NCBI GenBank assembly: GCA_030616465.1
Contig: JAUWXH010000007.1
Location: forward strand, 1-14,542
Reading direction: 5' to 3'
Length of the DNA stretch: 14,542 bases
Source of the DNA: Planctomycetota bacterium
Lineage (GTDB): Bacteria; Planctomycetota; Phycisphaerae; UBA1845; Fen-1342
Shown here piece by piece: positions 14,344 through 14,542 of this stretch (positions are counted from its first letter, which is position 1; the number at the start of each line of letters is the position of its first letter). Under the pieces are notes generated by a model that was not told the origin of the DNA, made no database searches, and was given only the letters and a program-made list of their open reading frames with translations. The position numbers and the translations under genes are program-made.

Positions 14344-14542
14344 TCACGAACCTTCGTCCATCCCGGCCGGGCCGAGCGGCCCGCGCAGCTTCAGGGGCGC
14401 CGCCGTTCCGTACAGCTCGGACGGGCGCACCGGCCAGATGTGGTTGACGCGCAGCCGTAACTTCGGCTGGGCTTCCCCACTGGCTCCCTCCAGCTCCCCC
14501 AGCAGGAAGAGCTCAAAATCTTTCGGCGCCACCAGGTTCGCA
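14344..14542 (-). CDS. 3' end of an unidentified gene, probably part of the Tad locus
   Basis: The last 65 codons of a minus-strand gene that enters from the right edge; the frame stays open to the boundary, so an in-frame GTG at 14532 need not be a start. The visible peptide (ANLVAPKDFELFLLGELEG, then LRLRVNHIWPVRPSELYG, then a Gly/Pro-rich tail ending GMDEGS) has no membrane segment. Its family is not recognisable from this fragment. Its orientation and position upstream of tadZ suggest a Tad component or outer-membrane/secretin-side protein, as CpaB, CpaC and CpaD genes usually lie there, but this is position-based inference only. Confidence 0.55.
   Translation of the reverse strand, partial: ANLVAPKDFELFLLGELEGASGEAQPKLRLRVNHIWPVRPSELYGTAAPLKLRGPLGPAGMDEGS

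Noticed and set aside
1..14542. CRISPR array, insertion sequence or prophage
   Set aside because: No regularly spaced direct repeats, transposase or integrase, terminal inverted repeats or phage structural genes were found.

Overview
The window is GC-rich bacterial chromosome with tightly packed genes, in-frame small overlaps and frequent GTG starts. Two tandem secreted DUF1573 proteins, a TRAFAC-type GTPase linked to a formylglycine-synthase-like domain, and a Planctomycete-style Tad cluster suggest a member of Planctomycetota. This is inference from gene content; no rRNA or tRNA is present to confirm it. No mobile element, CRISPR array or RNA gene was found.

Region 1 (1-3754, minus strand) is an operon of at least five genes, read right to left: a 208-aa protein with a disordered middle, a 352-aa coiled-coil protein, an FGE/SUMF1-fold protein lacking the catalytic cysteines, a zinc-ribbon GTPase of double-GTPase (DO-GTPase) type, and the first 39 codons of a protein that resembles the N-terminus of GTPase-associated protein 1 (GAP1). 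The last gene runs off the left edge. GTPase + GAP1 + FGS-like domain is the combination predicted by comparative genomics (Kaur, Burroughs, Iyer and Aravind, 2020) to form NTP-dependent conflict systems in multicellular or social bacteria. This is the most interesting part of the window. A 3755-4177 intergenic region separates it from a divergent operon and carries a candidate promoter for each direction, with an 18-bp dyad abutting the -10 box on the GTPase-operon side.

Region 2 (4178-5766, plus strand) is a two-gene operon: a coiled-coil/C4 zinc-ribbon protein (DUF164 family) and an RNase H. The RNase H has all four catalytic acids and an unusual cysteine-containing C-terminal domain after an Ala/Pro linker.

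Region 3 (5893-9013, minus strand) holds a 97-aa orphan protein and two tandem paralogous DUF1573 proteins with Sec signal peptides.

Region 4 (9330-14542, minus strand) is part of a Tad/Flp pilus locus in the order [upstream partial gene]-tadZ/cpaE-tadA/cpaF-tadB-tadC. TadZ supplies polar localisation, TadA the ATPase, and TadB/TadC the inner-membrane platform. Pilin, prepilin peptidase, secretin and CpaB must lie outside the window. GC-rich hairpins sit in several gaps of this locus: just after tadC, between tadA and tadB, and twice upstream of tadZ.
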